Source of the DNA: an uncultured Roseburia sp.
Lineage (GTDB): Bacteria; Bacillota; Clostridia; Lachnospirales; Lachnospiraceae
Length of the DNA stretch: 38,707 bases
Assembly (NCBI GenBank): GCA_934292805.1
Contig: CAKQXQ010000020.1
Location: 1-38,707, forward strand
Direction of reading: 5' to 3'
Shown: positions 7,992 to 17,259 of the stretch, piece by piece
How the letters are laid out: every line of letters starts with the position of its first letter
How positions within the stretch are numbered: position 1 is the first letter of the stretch
Program-made: the position numbers and the translations under genes
Notes under the pieces: generated by a model
The model's database searches: none
Seen by the model: the letters and a program-made list of their open reading frames with translations, nothing else
What the model was told of the DNA's origin: nothing

Positions 7992-8795
7992 TTAGAAATC
8001 TGTAAGATCAGCTGCACGTCTTTCAAGGAATGCAGTCATGCCTTCTTTTTTGTCATGAGTGGAGCAGGTAACACCGAAAAGATTTGCTTCCATCTCGACA
8101 GCATTCTTGATATCCATATCATAACCGTTGTTGATCGCTGCTTTTGCAACAGATACAGCATAACTTCCCTTGGAAGCAATCTTAGCTGCCATTGCTTTGG
8201 CTGTAGCCATCAGTTCTTCCGGAGCAACTACTTTATTAACAAGACCGATTCTGTAAGCTTCTTCAGCATTGACCGCATCACAGGTGAAGATCATTTCTTT
8301 TGCGCGTCCCATTCCAACTAAACGGGCAAGTCTCTGTGTGCCACCGAATCCAGGGATGATTCCAAGACCACACTCAGGCTGTCCAAAGCTTGCATTTGTG
8401 GAAGCAATACGGATATCACATGCCATAGAGATCTCACATCCGCCACCGAGAGCAAAACCGTTGACTGCTGCGATCGTAACCTGACGCATATTCATTAATT
8501 TGAAGAATGGTGCAGATGCTTTCATACCAAAAGCTCTTGCTTCTGCTGCTGTGAAATTAACCATCTCGGCAATATCAGCTCCTGCAACGAAAGATTTGAA
8601 TTCATTTCCTTTTTTGTCAGGACCACCGGTTAAAATGACAACCTTTACATCATCTCTTCCTTCAATCTCTGTTAACGCTGTGTTTAATTCATCAAGTGTC
8701 TCGCTGTTTAATGCATTTAATGCTGCTGGTCTGGAAATAGTAAGAACAGCAATTTCATTTTCAACGTCCAATTTTAAATTATTAAATTCACTCAC
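7992..8795 (-). CDS. crt: Enoyl-CoA hydratase / crotonase (short-chain)
   Basis: A 267-residue crotonase-fold enzyme. Visible are the oxyanion-hole segment SFVAGADIAEM, then NGFALGGGCEISMACD with catalytic Glu121, and QPECGLGIIPGFGGTQRL with catalytic Glu141. Such enzymes hydrate crotonyl-CoA and, in butyrate-forming Clostridia, catalyse the reverse dehydration of 3-hydroxybutyryl-CoA. Here crt stands alone: the usual thiolase, hydroxybutyryl-CoA dehydrogenase, butyryl-CoA dehydrogenase and etf genes are not adjacent. A GTG start at 8795 is preferred because AGGAGG lies 8 bases upstream; the longer in-frame ATG at 8834 would place the ribosome site inside the gene. Confidence 0.88.
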   Translation of the reverse strand: MSEFNNLKLDVENEIAVLTISRPAALNALNSETLDELNTALTEIEGRDDVKVVILTGGPDKKGNEFKSFVAGADIAEMVNFTAAEARAFGMKASAPFFKLMNMRQVTIAAVNGFALGGGCEISMACDIRIASTNASFGQPECGLGIIPGFGGTQRLARLVGMGRAKEMIFTCDAVNAEEAYRIGLVNKVVAPEELMATAKAMAAKIASKGSYAVSVAKAAINNGYDMDIKNAVEMEANLFGVTCSTHDKKEGMTAFLERRAADLTDF

Positions 8796-8848
8796 GGTAA
8801 TACCCTCCTGAATAGATTGATAAAAAATTAACAATACATGTTATATCT

Positions 8849-8877
8849 AGGTTACTTCTTTTAAATCCATTTGTCAA
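8849..8877 (-). promoter_or_regulatory. Possible crt promoter
   Basis: On the minus strand a perfect TTGACA (8872-8877) lies 17 bases from TAACCT (8849-8854). The -10 box is poor, so this is tentative. Confidence 0.35.
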
Positions 8878-8950
8878 TATGGCAAAATATAAAAATTCAA
8901 AAAATCGAAAAATTCATTCATTTTGGCGGTCTGCATGACAATCCGGATAC

Positions 8951-8979
8951 TTTACAGGGAAGAAATTTACAGTTATAAT
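8951..8979 (+). promoter_or_regulatory. Promoter of mutY
   Basis: TTTACA at 8951-8956, a 17-base spacer and a perfect TATAAT at 8974-8979. The -10 box overlaps an in-frame ATG at 8978, which shows that codon is not the mutY start and supports ATG 9014. Confidence 0.8.
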
Positions 8980-9013
8980 GCACTGCATATGGAAATGGAA
9001 GAGGAACAAAACA

Positions 9014-10135
9014 ATGATCACAGACTTTGATTTGACGATATTAGTGGAGCCACTGCTTGAATGGTATGAAAAAAATGCCAGGGTTCTGCCATGGCGTGAA
9101 GATACATCCCCTTACCGCGTATGGGTTTCGGAAATCATGCTTCAGCAGACGAGGGTAGAGGCAGTGAAACCATATTTTGAACGGTTCATCAGAAAACTCC
9201 CGGATGTAAAAGCACTTGCACAGTGCCCGGAGGATGAGCTTCTGAAATTATGGGAGGGACTTGGTTATTATAACCGTGTCCGCAATATGCAAAAAGCTGC
9301 TATACAGGTGATGGAAGAATACGGAGGGGTTCTTCCGGCTGATTATGGGAAACTGCTGGAGCTTAAGGGGATTGGAAGCTATACTGCCGGGGCGATCGCC
9401 TCGATCGCATACAAGATCCCGGTTCCGGCCGTGGATGGGAATGTCTTTCGGATACTTACAAGGGCAGCACTCGATGATACGGATATTGCGAAGGCATCTT
9501 TCCGTAAACTGGTAGAGGCCGAACTGACAAAAGTCATGCAGGGAATGACAGACCCGGGATCCTTTAATCAGGCTCTGATGGAATTAGGAGCTACAGTCTG
9601 TGTGCCAAATGGAGCTCCGGCATGCGACAGGTGCCCATGGGGGAAGGTCTGTCTTGCCTTAAAAGAGGGAAGAATCTTGGATTTCCCGGTTAAATCCAAA
9701 GCAAAAGAGCGCAGGATCGAGCACAGGACGGTCCTTGTGATAAGAGATCATGATAAGATAGCGATCAGAAGGCGTCCGAAGAAAGGGCTTTTGGCAGGAT
9801 TGTATGAGCTGCCGAATCTGGAAGGAGTCTATTCCTCGGAAGAGATCATAGAGATTGTAAAAAAAATGAACCTTTCACCGATCCGTGTGAAAAAACTGGA
9901 AGATGCAAAGCATATTTTTTCACATATAGAGTGGAAGATGGAAGGATATGCGGTTCTTGTTGAAGAGGCAGATTTTGAATCAGAAAAATGCGAAGATAAA
10001 AAGAAGGAAAAGGATCAGCTGATTTTTGTCGATGCGAAAAACTCGGCAGAAAAATATGCCATACCATCTGCTTTTGTGGCATATGCAAAATATATGAACA
10101 TGAAACTTGGCAGGGATCGTTTCCTGGAGGAATGA
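9014..10135 (+). CDS. mutY: A/G-specific adenine DNA glycosylase
   Basis: A 373-residue base-excision repair enzyme that removes adenine mispaired with 8-oxoguanine. The N-terminal glycosylase domain carries SEIMLQQT with catalytic Glu40, the helix-hairpin-helix LKGIGSYTAG (about 117-126) and PAVDGNVFRI with Asp141. Four cysteines at about 196, 204, 207 and 213 form the 4Fe-4S loop; the spacing is C-x7-C-x2-C-x5-C, one residue longer than the E. coli C-x6 loop. The C-terminal NUDIX-like domain (about 235-360) contains GLLAGLYELPNL and recognises 8-oxoG. ATG 9014 has AGAGGA upstream and lies downstream of the promoter; the earlier ATG at 8978 is inside the -10 box. Confidence 0.95.
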   Translation: MITDFDLTILVEPLLEWYEKNARVLPWREDTSPYRVWVSEIMLQQTRVEAVKPYFERFIRKLPDVKALAQCPEDELLKLWEGLGYYNRVRNMQKAAIQVMEEYGGVLPADYGKLLELKGIGSYTAGAIASIAYKIPVPAVDGNVFRILTRAALDDTDIAKASFRKLVEAELTKVMQGMTDPGSFNQALMELGATVCVPNGAPACDRCPWGKVCLALKEGRILDFPVKSKAKERRIEHRTVLVIRDHDKIAIRRRPKKGLLAGLYELPNLEGVYSSEEIIEIVKKMNLSPIRVKKLEDAKHIFSHIEWKMEGYAVLVEEADFESEKCEDKKKEKDQLIFVDAKNSAEKYAIPSAFVAYAKYMNMKLGRDRFLEE

Positions 10136-10158
10136 CAAAGATATCTTTAGAAAGAGGA

Positions 10159-10183
10159 AGCCGGTGCATTGCACCGGCTGTTT
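10159..10183 (+). terminator. Probable mutY terminator
   Basis: A 9-bp perfect, GC-rich stem (agccggtgc/gcaccggct) with a 3-base loop, followed by GTTTC. The weak T tract lowers certainty. Confidence 0.55.
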
Positions 10184-10509
10184 CATATGAAAAAGATTAT
10201 TTTATTGAAAGTGAAGTGATTCACTGTTTTCTGGGAGGAACCTTGCTTATTTCTAAGCAAGGCAACCTGGTAAAACCAGGTGTGAAAAAAAGTTCTATGA
10301 AAAAATTTACTTGTTATCTTAATTTATACTGTGAGTATACTGTTGAATTATGTCTATCGTATGATGACTTTGTGAGAATTTTGTTAATAAAATATGAACA
10401 GAAAAGCCAAAAAGTTAATTTTTTAACAATGCAAAAGGGATGGACAGAGTTTTTCAGGGGATAAGCAGAAAATTTATTACTTTTCCGGGAAGTCTTAAGA
10501 AAAAATAAA

Positions 10510-10538
10510 TTGGCTTGCGGCAGGAAAGTATGTATAAT
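10510..10538 (+). promoter_or_regulatory. Promoter of the glf operon
   Basis: TTGGCT at 10510-10515, a 17-base spacer and a perfect TATAAT at 10533-10538. It would drive glf and probably the following run of closely spaced genes. Confidence 0.7.
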
Positions 10539-10602
10539 AGAGACAGTCAGATAAGTTCAATATAGATAAAAAGAAATTATAATTAAAAGAAGAGGTAAAA
10601 AA

Positions 10603-11760
10603 ATGTACGATTGTATTGTGATCGGTGCAGGGATTGCAGGGGCAGTCTGTGCCAGAAAACTTGCAGAAGAAGCAGATAAAAAGGTACTGGTGATAGAAAG
10701 AAGAAATCATATCGGCGGCAATTGCTATGATGCACCGGATGAGTATGGGATCCTGATCCATGAATATGGTCCACATATTTTCCATACAGGCATGGAGGAT
10801 GTTTACGAATTCTTATCAAGATTTACAGAGTGGTATGCATTCGGGCATGAGGTTGTTGCAAAAGTCGGAGATACACTGATCCCGGTTCCGTTCAATCTGA
10901 ACACACTGCATATGGTTTATGAGAAGGAAAAGGCAGACCGCCTGGAAAAGAAGCTGATCGAAACATATGGAGAAGGCAGCAGAGTGCCGATCATGAAGCT
11001 CCGCGAGAATGAAGACCCGGATATCCGTGAGATCGCACAGTATGTATATGAGAATATTTTCCTGAAATACACGATGAAACAGTGGGGACAGAAGCCTGAG
11101 GAGATCAGCACAGAAGTAACAGGAAGGGTACCGGTGCTTATTTCCCATGACAACCGGTATTTCCAGGATAAGTACCAGGGCGTTCCAAAAGACGGTTTTA
11201 CACCAATGTTTGAACATATGTTAGATCATGAGAATATCACAGTCCTGCTTGAGACAGAATGTAAGGACAGACTTGAATTGCAGGAGAATAGGATCCTTTT
11301 TGACGGACAGCCATTTGAAGGTGATGTGGTATATACAGGAGCTCTGGACGAACTGTTTTGCTGCAGGTTCGGAAGACTGCCGTATCGTTCTTTGGATTTC
11401 TGCTTTGAGCATTATGATGAGAATTCTTATCAGGGACACAGCGTTGTAAATTACACTGTCAGCGAGAATTACACAAGAATTACAGAATTCCGATTCCTGA
11501 CCGGTCAGAAAGACGGTGAGGGAACAACAATCGTGAAAGAATATCCATTTGCATACACCGGAGCCAAAGGCGAGATTCCTTATTATGCAATTTTGAACGA
11601 TGAGAATCAGGCGTTGTATGAAAAATACAGAGCACTTACCGCAGGAATCCCGAAATTCCATCTTCTTGGAAGACTTGCAGAATACAAATATTATAACATT
11701 GATGCCATGACCAAAAAAGCGATGGAGCTGGCAGATCATATTATGGGACAGGAAGGATAA
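10603..11760 (+). CDS. glf: UDP-galactopyranose mutase
   Basis: A 385-residue flavoprotein that interconverts UDP-galactopyranose and UDP-galactofuranose, supplying Galf for cell-surface polysaccharides. The FAD-binding Rossmann motif GAGIAG is at 8-13 and is followed by IERRNHIGGNCYD. Also present are HEYGPHIFHT, VPVPFNLNTL-type substrate-pocket sequence and a C-terminal GRLAEYKYYNIDAM typical of the family. The length matches bacterial Glf. AGAGG lies 7 bases before ATG. The glycosyltransferase that starts 4 bases after its stop probably works on the same surface glycan. Confidence 0.95.
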   Translation: MYDCIVIGAGIAGAVCARKLAEEADKKVLVIERRNHIGGNCYDAPDEYGILIHEYGPHIFHTGMEDVYEFLSRFTEWYAFGHEVVAKVGDTLIPVPFNLNTLHMVYEKEKADRLEKKLIETYGEGSRVPIMKLRENEDPDIREIAQYVYENIFLKYTMKQWGQKPEEISTEVTGRVPVLISHDNRYFQDKYQGVPKDGFTPMFEHMLDHENITVLLETECKDRLELQENRILFDGQPFEGDVVYTGALDELFCCRFGRLPYRSLDFCFEHYDENSYQGHSVVNYTVSENYTRITEFRFLTGQKDGEGTTIVKEYPFAYTGAKGEIPYYAILNDENQALYEKYRALTAGIPKFHLLGRLAEYKYYNIDAMTKKAMELADHIMGQEG

Positions 11761-11764
11761 AAGA

Positions 11765-12778
11765 ATGAAATTACTTACATTTGCAATACCATCATATAAC
11801 TCACAGGATTACATGGAGCATTGTATCAATTCACTGCTTCCGGGTGGTGAAGATGTTGAGATCCTGGTTGTGGATGACGGATCAAAGGATCGTACAGCAG
11901 AGATCGCGGATGAATATGAGAGAAAGTATCCGGGAATCGTGCGTGCGATCCATCAGGAGAATGGTGGACACGGAGAAGCTGTCAATGCAGGTATCCGTAA
12001 TGCGACAGGCCTGTTTTTTAAAGTCGTAGACAGTGATGACTGGGTTGATGAAGAAGCGTATCTTAAGATCCTTGCAAAGCTTAGGGAGCTGGCAGGAGGA
12101 GATACCGTGCTTGATATGTTCATTGCAAACTATGTATATGAGAAAGAGGGCGCAAAGCATAAAAAGGTGATGCGTTATCCGCAGCTTCCACAGAATAAGG
12201 TATTTACATGGAATGAAGCAGGACGTTTCCACAAGGGACAGTATATACTGATGCATTCTGTTATTTACCGTACACAGCTTTTAAGAGAATGTGGACTGGA
12301 ACTTCCAAAGCATACGTTTTATGTGGATAACATCTATGTATACAAACCATTGCCAAGCGTAAAGCATATGTATTATATGGATGTGGATTTTTACCGTTAT
12401 TTTATCGGAAGAGATGATCAGTCTGTCAATGAAAAGGTTATGATCAGCCGTATTGACCAGCAGATCAGGGTGAATAAGATCATGGTGGATGAATTTGATC
12501 TTTGGAAGATCCCAAATGCAAGACTCCGTCATTACATGTTCAACTATTTGGAGATCATTACCGTTGTGTCAACGATCATGCTGATCCGTTCCGGTACGGA
12601 AGAGAATCTTGAGAAGAAACGTGAATTATGGAGATATATCAAAGATCGTGATATCCGTCTTTTCCATCATTTGAGAAATGGTATTATGGGTAACGCCATG
12701 AATCTTCCGGGAAGAGGTGGAAGAAAGATTTCGGTTGCTGCCTATAAGCTTTCCCAGAAGATCGTGGGATTTAACTAA
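11765..12778 (+). CDS. Family 2 glycosyltransferase
   Basis: A 337-residue GT2-fold enzyme. The N-terminal nucleotide-sugar domain starts TFAIPSYNSQDYMEHC, with VVDDGS at 35-40 and the DxD-type metal motif DSDD at 89-92. The C-terminal half (about 200-337) is helical and basic, and no obvious transmembrane segment is seen, so it is probably cytosolic or peripheral. The acceptor is unknown; adjacency to glf suggests a role in a galactofuranose-containing or other surface polysaccharide, which is inference. It follows glf after 4 bases, with AGGA in the glf end as the ribosome site, so the two are translationally close. Confidence 0.9.
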   Translation: MKLLTFAIPSYNSQDYMEHCINSLLPGGEDVEILVVDDGSKDRTAEIADEYERKYPGIVRAIHQENGGHGEAVNAGIRNATGLFFKVVDSDDWVDEEAYLKILAKLRELAGGDTVLDMFIANYVYEKEGAKHKKVMRYPQLPQNKVFTWNEAGRFHKGQYILMHSVIYRTQLLRECGLELPKHTFYVDNIYVYKPLPSVKHMYYMDVDFYRYFIGRDDQSVNEKVMISRIDQQIRVNKIMVDEFDLWKIPNARLRHYMFNYLEIITVVSTIMLIRSGTEENLEKKRELWRYIKDRDIRLFHHLRNGIMGNAMNLPGRGGRKISVAAYKLSQKIVGFN

Positions 12779-12810
12779 TAGTAAAACAGGTAACCGAGGA
12801 AAGAAAAGAT

Positions 12811-13815
12811 ATGCGAAGAAACAGATGGTTATGTATAGCAGTGGCAGCGTCTTTTTGTATGCTGCTTTTTGCAGGCTGTACCAACGAGAAAAAGGAGAAT
12901 CAGGCAGCATACCGGCAGATCGGGATCAATGCCATGGAGAGCGGAGATTATGCAACCGCAATAGAGTCCTTTAACAGTGCATTGGGAGAATGTGTAGGAA
13001 AGATCACACCGGATGAGCTTGATATCTGTTATTATAAGGCTGCAGCACAGTTTGCAGGAGGAGATCCAGAGGGTGCGAAGGAGACTTATACAGCGATCAT
13101 AGATTATGACAGTAAGGCATCAGATGCTTATTATCTGCGTGGATGTCTCTGTTTAAAACAGGGAGATGCAGATGGTGCGGCATCAGATTTTGCAGATGCA
13201 GTAAAGTATGATCCGGATGATAAGGAACTTTGTATTCACATTTATGAGAACCTTTCCGGTAATGGAATGTCTGATTCAGGGGAAGAATATTTAAATCAGG
13301 CACTGAAGCTGAAAGGCAATACCGCAAAAGACTGTGAGAGCAGAGGCAGGATTTATTATTATCTCGGACAGTATGATAAAGCGGAAACAGAACTGAAAAG
13401 TGCACTGGAAAAGCAGAGCATACTGGCGAACCTTTATCTTGCACAGGTCTATGAGGCGACTGGAAATACAGAAGATGCACAGACATACTATGAAGCATAT
13501 GTGAATTCCGGAGAAGCGGATTCCACGGCAATGAATGCGTTAGGTGAGATCGAGATGGCAAAAGGAAACTATAGCGGAGCACTGACGTATCTTGAACAGG
13601 GGATCGCAATGGAGAATGTCAGCAACCGCAGGGCACTGATGCAGAACCTGATCATTTGCTATGAATATACCGGAGATTTTACAGGAGCCTTTAATATGGC
13701 TGAGGAATATGTACAAAGTTATCCGGATGATGCCAGTGCACAGAGAGAATATATCTTTTTAAAGAACCGCATGGATCAGCAGGAGAGTACAGAGATTCCG
13801 GCTGAAGAAGAGTAA
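12811..13815 (+). CDS. TPR-repeat lipoprotein
   Basis: A 334-residue protein with a basic N-terminus, a hydrophobic signal (about 7-20) and lipobox LFAGC with Cys23. From about residue 35 to 320 it consists of tetratricopeptide-type helical repeats; examples are INAMESGDYATAIESFNSAL, GRIYYYLGQYDKAETELKSA and EIEMAKGNYSGALTYLEQG, with the G-Y/A-A pattern every 34 or so residues. The tail is acidic. TPR lipoproteins serve as extracytoplasmic scaffolds; no enzyme activity is implied. It follows the glycosyltransferase after 32 bases and precedes hflX by 20, so it is probably in the same transcript. The specific partner is unknown. Confidence 0.85.
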   Translation: MRRNRWLCIAVAASFCMLLFAGCTNEKKENQAAYRQIGINAMESGDYATAIESFNSALGECVGKITPDELDICYYKAAAQFAGGDPEGAKETYTAIIDYDSKASDAYYLRGCLCLKQGDADGAASDFADAVKYDPDDKELCIHIYENLSGNGMSDSGEEYLNQALKLKGNTAKDCESRGRIYYYLGQYDKAETELKSALEKQSILANLYLAQVYEATGNTEDAQTYYEAYVNSGEADSTAMNALGEIEMAKGNYSGALTYLEQGIAMENVSNRRALMQNLIICYEYTGDFTGAFNMAEEYVQSYPDDASAQREYIFLKNRMDQQESTEIPAEEE

Positions 13816-13835
13816 AAAAGAAAACGGAGAGCAGA

Positions 13836-15080
13836 ATGGCAGAAGCATTTAAGATAGAAGAAATAGAGGAGAAGGTCATCTTAGTAGGCGTGAGTGAACA
13901 GGAAGGTGACGACGCCGAAGATTCGGTTGCAGAACTGGCAGAACTCGTAAAAACAGCCGGAGCAACTGTAGTCGGTACGCTCATACAGAAAAGAGAGCTG
14001 ATCCATCCGGGAACTTATATCGGAACCGGAAAAGTAACAGAACTGGCAGAGCTGATTACGGAACTCGGAGCAACCGGTATTGTATGCGATGATGAACTCA
14101 CACCGGCACAGCTGCGGAACCTGGAAGATCTGTTAGATACCAAGGTTATGGACAGGACGCTGATCATCCTGGATATTTTTGCGGCAAGGGCAACTACAAG
14201 CGAAGGAAAGATCCAGGTGGAACTGGCACAGTTAAAGTATCGTTTAAGCCGCCTGACGGGGCTTGGCAGGTCTATGTCAAGACTTGGAGGAGGAATCGGT
14301 ACCAGAGGTCCGGGTGAGAAGAAGCTGGAGGTTGACAGACGACTGATCAAAGACCGCATCGCACAGCTGAACCGGGAATTAAAAGAAGTGAGACAGCATC
14401 GCGAGGTGACAAGGGCACAGAGGGAGAAGAACCAGATGCCGGTTGCTGCGATCGTTGGATACACGAATGCCGGAAAATCAACACTGATCAATAAGCTCAC
14501 AGATGCGGGTGTGCTGGAAGAAGATAAGCTTTTTGCAACGTTAGATCCGACGACAAGAGTTTTGGAACTTTCTGGCAAACAGGAGATCCTTGTTACAGAT
14601 ACGGTAGGATTTATCAGAAAGCTGCCACATCACCTGATCGAAGCGTTTAAAAGTACTCTGGAAGAGGCGAAGTATGCAGATTATATTCTGCATGTCGTGG
14701 ATGCATCGAATCCACAGTACGAGAAGCAGATGCTGATCGTATATGAGACACTGGCCAATCTTGAAGTAAAGGATAAGACAGTGATCACACTTTTTAACAA
14801 ACAGGATGCAAGAACAGATTCAGAACCGATGCATGATTTCAAGGCGGATTATACATTGCCGATCTCAGCAAAAAAGGGTGAAGGGCTTACTGAACTGAAG
14901 AATCTATTGTCAGAGCTTTTAAGGGAGAATAAAGTTCTGGTGGAACGGACAATTCCGTATACGAATGCCGGTGTGATACAGTTTGTAAGAAAATCCGGTG
15001 AACTTTTAGAGGAAGAGTATCGGGAAGATGGTATTTATATCCGTGCATATGTGCCAATGGATGTATATGCAAAATTATAA
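13836..15080 (+). CDS. hflX: Ribosome-associated GTPase HflX
   Basis: A 414-residue protein. The N-terminal HflX domain (about 12-195) includes HPGTYIGTGKVTEL, DDELTPAQLRNLE and the glycine-rich GRSMSRLGGGIGTRGPGE. The GTPase domain carries G1 GYTNAGKST (208-216), G3 DTVG (255-258) and G4 NKQD (321-324). A short C-terminal domain follows, ending near YVPMDVYAKL. HflX splits stalled or hibernating 70S ribosomes and is linked to heat and macrolide/lincosamide stress in other bacteria. GGAGAG lies just before the ATG. It sits between the TPR lipoprotein and pyrC with short gaps, so it is probably part of the long operon. Confidence 0.95.
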   Translation: MAEAFKIEEIEEKVILVGVSEQEGDDAEDSVAELAELVKTAGATVVGTLIQKRELIHPGTYIGTGKVTELAELITELGATGIVCDDELTPAQLRNLEDLLDTKVMDRTLIILDIFAARATTSEGKIQVELAQLKYRLSRLTGLGRSMSRLGGGIGTRGPGEKKLEVDRRLIKDRIAQLNRELKEVRQHREVTRAQREKNQMPVAAIVGYTNAGKSTLINKLTDAGVLEEDKLFATLDPTTRVLELSGKQEILVTDTVGFIRKLPHHLIEAFKSTLEEAKYADYILHVVDASNPQYEKQMLIVYETLANLEVKDKTVITLFNKQDARTDSEPMHDFKADYTLPISAKKGEGLTELKNLLSELLRENKVLVERTIPYTNAGVIQFVRKSGELLEEEYREDGIYIRAYVPMDVYAKL

Positions 15081-15096
15081 AAAGAGAGGAAAGAAT

Positions 15097-16419
15097 ATGA
15101 CTTTATTAATAAAAAATGGACAGATCATCAATCCTGCAACACAGATGAATGAAGTATCGGATCTTCTGATAGAAGATGGTGTGGTTGCAGAAATCGACAA
15201 AGAGATCACGAAGAAGGCTGACCGCGTGATCGATGCAAAGGGCTGTTATATCATGCCGGGATTTATCGATATGCATGTGCATTTAAGAGATCCGGGACAG
15301 ACACAGAAAGAAGACATTGAGACAGGATGCAGGGCAGCAGCACACGGCGGTTACACAACGATCCTTGCAATGCCGAATACCAGACCGGTTGTAGACAATC
15401 CGGATGTAGTAAAATATGTTAAAAATAAAGCAAAGACTGTAGGTGCGGTAAATGTGCTCCAGGTTGGTGCGATCACAAAGGGACAGCAGGGAAAAGAGCT
15501 TGCAGACATCCGCGGAATGTATGAAGCCGGCATTCCGGCAATCAGCGAAGACGGAAAATCTGTTATGAATTCTGAATTATACCGCGAGGCAATGGAACTG
15601 GCTGCAGAACTGGATATTCCTGTTCTTGCACACTGTGAGGATATCAATCTTGTCAATGGAGGAGTGATGAATGAGGATGAACACTCCAGAGAACTTGGAC
15701 TTCGTGGAATCACCAATTCAGTAGAGGATATTATCGTGGCAAGAGATATTATGCTGAGCGGGGATACAGGAGCAAAGCTTCACTTATGTCATTGCTCTAC
15801 AAGAGATTCCGTGAAAATGGTGGGTTATGCAAAGATGGAGCATATGCGTGTTACAGCTGAAGTGTGTCCGCATCATTTCACACTGACATCAGATGATATC
15901 CATAAAATCGATGCGTCGATCGACCCTGAGAAAAAGCTTGCAATTGATGCAGATGCAGATACAAATTACAAGATGAATCCGCCGCTTCGAAGCAGAGAGG
16001 ATGTAGAGGCACTGAAAGAGGGATTAAGAGATAATATCATGGATGTTATTTCCACAGACCATGCACCACATACCTTTGAAGAGAAGAACACTTCCATGAA
16101 GAAGGCTCCGTTTGGAATTGTGGGATTAGAGACAGCAGCCTGCCTGACATATTCAGAACTGGTACTTACCGGTTATCTTACACCGATGCAGATGGCAGAG
16201 AAGATGAGCTACAATCCGGCAAAGATCATTGGTATTGATAAGGGAGATATAAGACCTGGTAAAGTGGCTGATATCGTTATCTTTGATCCGGAGAAAACAT
16301 ACACAATCGATAAGAACAAATTCGCAAGCAAAGGACGCAATACACCATTCCATGGAAGAGAAGTAACAGGAAAAGTCATGGCAACAATTGTTGGCGGCAA
16401 AGTAGTGTACGAAGCATAG
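15097..16419 (+). CDS. pyrC: Dihydroorotase
   Basis: A 440-residue amidohydrolase that closes carbamoyl-aspartate to dihydroorotate, step three of pyrimidine synthesis. Metal-binding motifs are GFIDMHVHLRDPG (His60, His62), LAHCED, LHLCHCSTRDS and ISTDHAPH, with catalytic Asp in the last. The length fits the longer, PyrC/AllB-like class I type. ATG 15097 is chosen with AGAGGAAAG upstream; a longer in-frame start at 15028 would overlap the end of hflX by 53 bases. It is followed by pyrK and pyrD, and only 16 bases separate it from hflX. Confidence 0.95.
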   Translation: MTLLIKNGQIINPATQMNEVSDLLIEDGVVAEIDKEITKKADRVIDAKGCYIMPGFIDMHVHLRDPGQTQKEDIETGCRAAAHGGYTTILAMPNTRPVVDNPDVVKYVKNKAKTVGAVNVLQVGAITKGQQGKELADIRGMYEAGIPAISEDGKSVMNSELYREAMELAAELDIPVLAHCEDINLVNGGVMNEDEHSRELGLRGITNSVEDIIVARDIMLSGDTGAKLHLCHCSTRDSVKMVGYAKMEHMRVTAEVCPHHFTLTSDDIHKIDASIDPEKKLAIDADADTNYKMNPPLRSREDVEALKEGLRDNIMDVISTDHAPHTFEEKNTSMKKAPFGIVGLETAACLTYSELVLTGYLTPMQMAEKMSYNPAKIIGIDKGDIRPGKVADIVIFDPEKTYTIDKNKFASKGRNTPFHGREVTGKVMATIVGGKVVYEA

Positions 16420-16485
16420 AAATGATTTCAGGATGAATGAAACATTCTTTTAGAAAACAGTTGAAAAGTAATCACGCAGGAGAAA

Positions 16486-17259
16486 ATGAAAATGGCAGAA
16501 AAGTTTGATGAGATGGCGGTCGTTGTCCGCCAGGAGCAGATCGGAACCGGAATCTACAGTATGTGGATGAAAACAGAACAGATTGCAGAACATGCAAAAG
16601 CAGGACAGTTTGTATCAGTGTACTGTAATGACGGAAGCAGAATCCTTCCAAGACCGATCAGTATCTGTGAGATCAACAAAGAGGAGAAGACACTCCGCCT
16701 TGTATACAGAGTGGCAGGAAAGGGAACAGGCGAGTTCTCAGGGATGACAGAAGGAGAACAGGTACATGTAGTCGGACCTCTTGGAAACGGATTCACAAAG
16801 AAAGAAAAAAAGGCATTTCTGATCGGCGGTGGAATCGGTATCCCACCGATGTTAGAACTCGCAAAAGAATTAGACTGTGAAAAACAGATCATACTGGGAT
16901 ACCGCGATGAATTATTTTTACTGGACGAATTTGAAGAACAGGGAAAAGTTTATATCGCAACAGAAGACGGAAGCACAGGAACAAAAGGAAACGTTCTGGA
17001 TGCCATCCGTGAGAACGGATTGGATGCCGATATCATTTATGCATGTGGACCGACACCGATGCTTCGTGCATTAAAAGAATATGCCGCAGAAAATAATATC
17101 GAGTGTTATATTTCCATGGAAGAGCGTATGGCATGCGGAATCGGAGCATGTCTTGCATGTGTGTGCAAATCAAAAGACAAAGACGAACACAGCAATGTAA
17201 ATAACAAACGGATCTGTAAAGAGGGTCCGGTATTCCTGGCACAGGAGGTAGAATTCTAA
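16486..17259 (+). CDS. pyrK: Dihydroorotate dehydrogenase B, electron transfer subunit
   Basis: A 257-residue protein of the ferredoxin-reductase fold. It carries FAD (RPIS at 56-59, YRVAGKGT at 74-81), an NAD-binding region (LIGGGIGIPP, 112-121; YACGPTPML, 185-193) and a C-terminal 2Fe-2S cluster with Cys217, Cys222, Cys225 and Cys244. It passes electrons from dihydroorotate, oxidised by PyrD, to NAD. GGAG lies close before ATG 16486; an in-frame ATG two codons later (16492) has better spacing and may be the true start. Its stop codon overlaps the pyrD start by one base, as expected for subunits of one complex. Confidence 0.94.
   Translation: MKMAEKFDEMAVVVRQEQIGTGIYSMWMKTEQIAEHAKAGQFVSVYCNDGSRILPRPISICEINKEEKTLRLVYRVAGKGTGEFSGMTEGEQVHVVGPLGNGFTKKEKKAFLIGGGIGIPPMLELAKELDCEKQIILGYRDELFLLDEFEEQGKVYIATEDGSTGTKGNVLDAIRENGLDADIIYACGPTPMLRALKEYAAENNIECYISMEERMACGIGACLACVCKSKDKDEHSNVNNKRICKEGPVFLAQEVEF

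Larger units (their letters stand above)
10136..10602 (+). other. Hairpin-rich intergenic region between mutY and glf
   Basis: No convincing gene. Structures in order: 10159-10167 with 10171-10179 (agccggtgc, 9 bp, short T tail, probably the mutY terminator); a small agtga/tcact hairpin near 10210-10225; 10241-10248 with 10255-10262 (ccttgctt, 8 bp); 10265-10271 with 10275-10281 (acctggt, 7 bp) followed by GTGAAAAAAA. A glf promoter lies at 10510-10538. A 110-codon frame spans 10132-10464 but runs through all the hairpins and is probably not translated. The tandem hairpins could be a structured RNA; nothing recognisable. Confidence 0.5.

Noticed and set aside
8978..9013. ATG 8978 as mutY start
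   Set aside because: This ATG overlaps the -10 box of the mutY promoter; ATG 9014 has a ribosome site and the correct family N-terminus.
10132..10464. 110-codon plus-strand frame overlapping the end of mutY
   Set aside because: It runs through a terminator-like hairpin and two further hairpins, has no recognisable domain and no proper ribosome site apart from the GGAGG inside the mutY end, and its composition is unlike the neighbouring genes.
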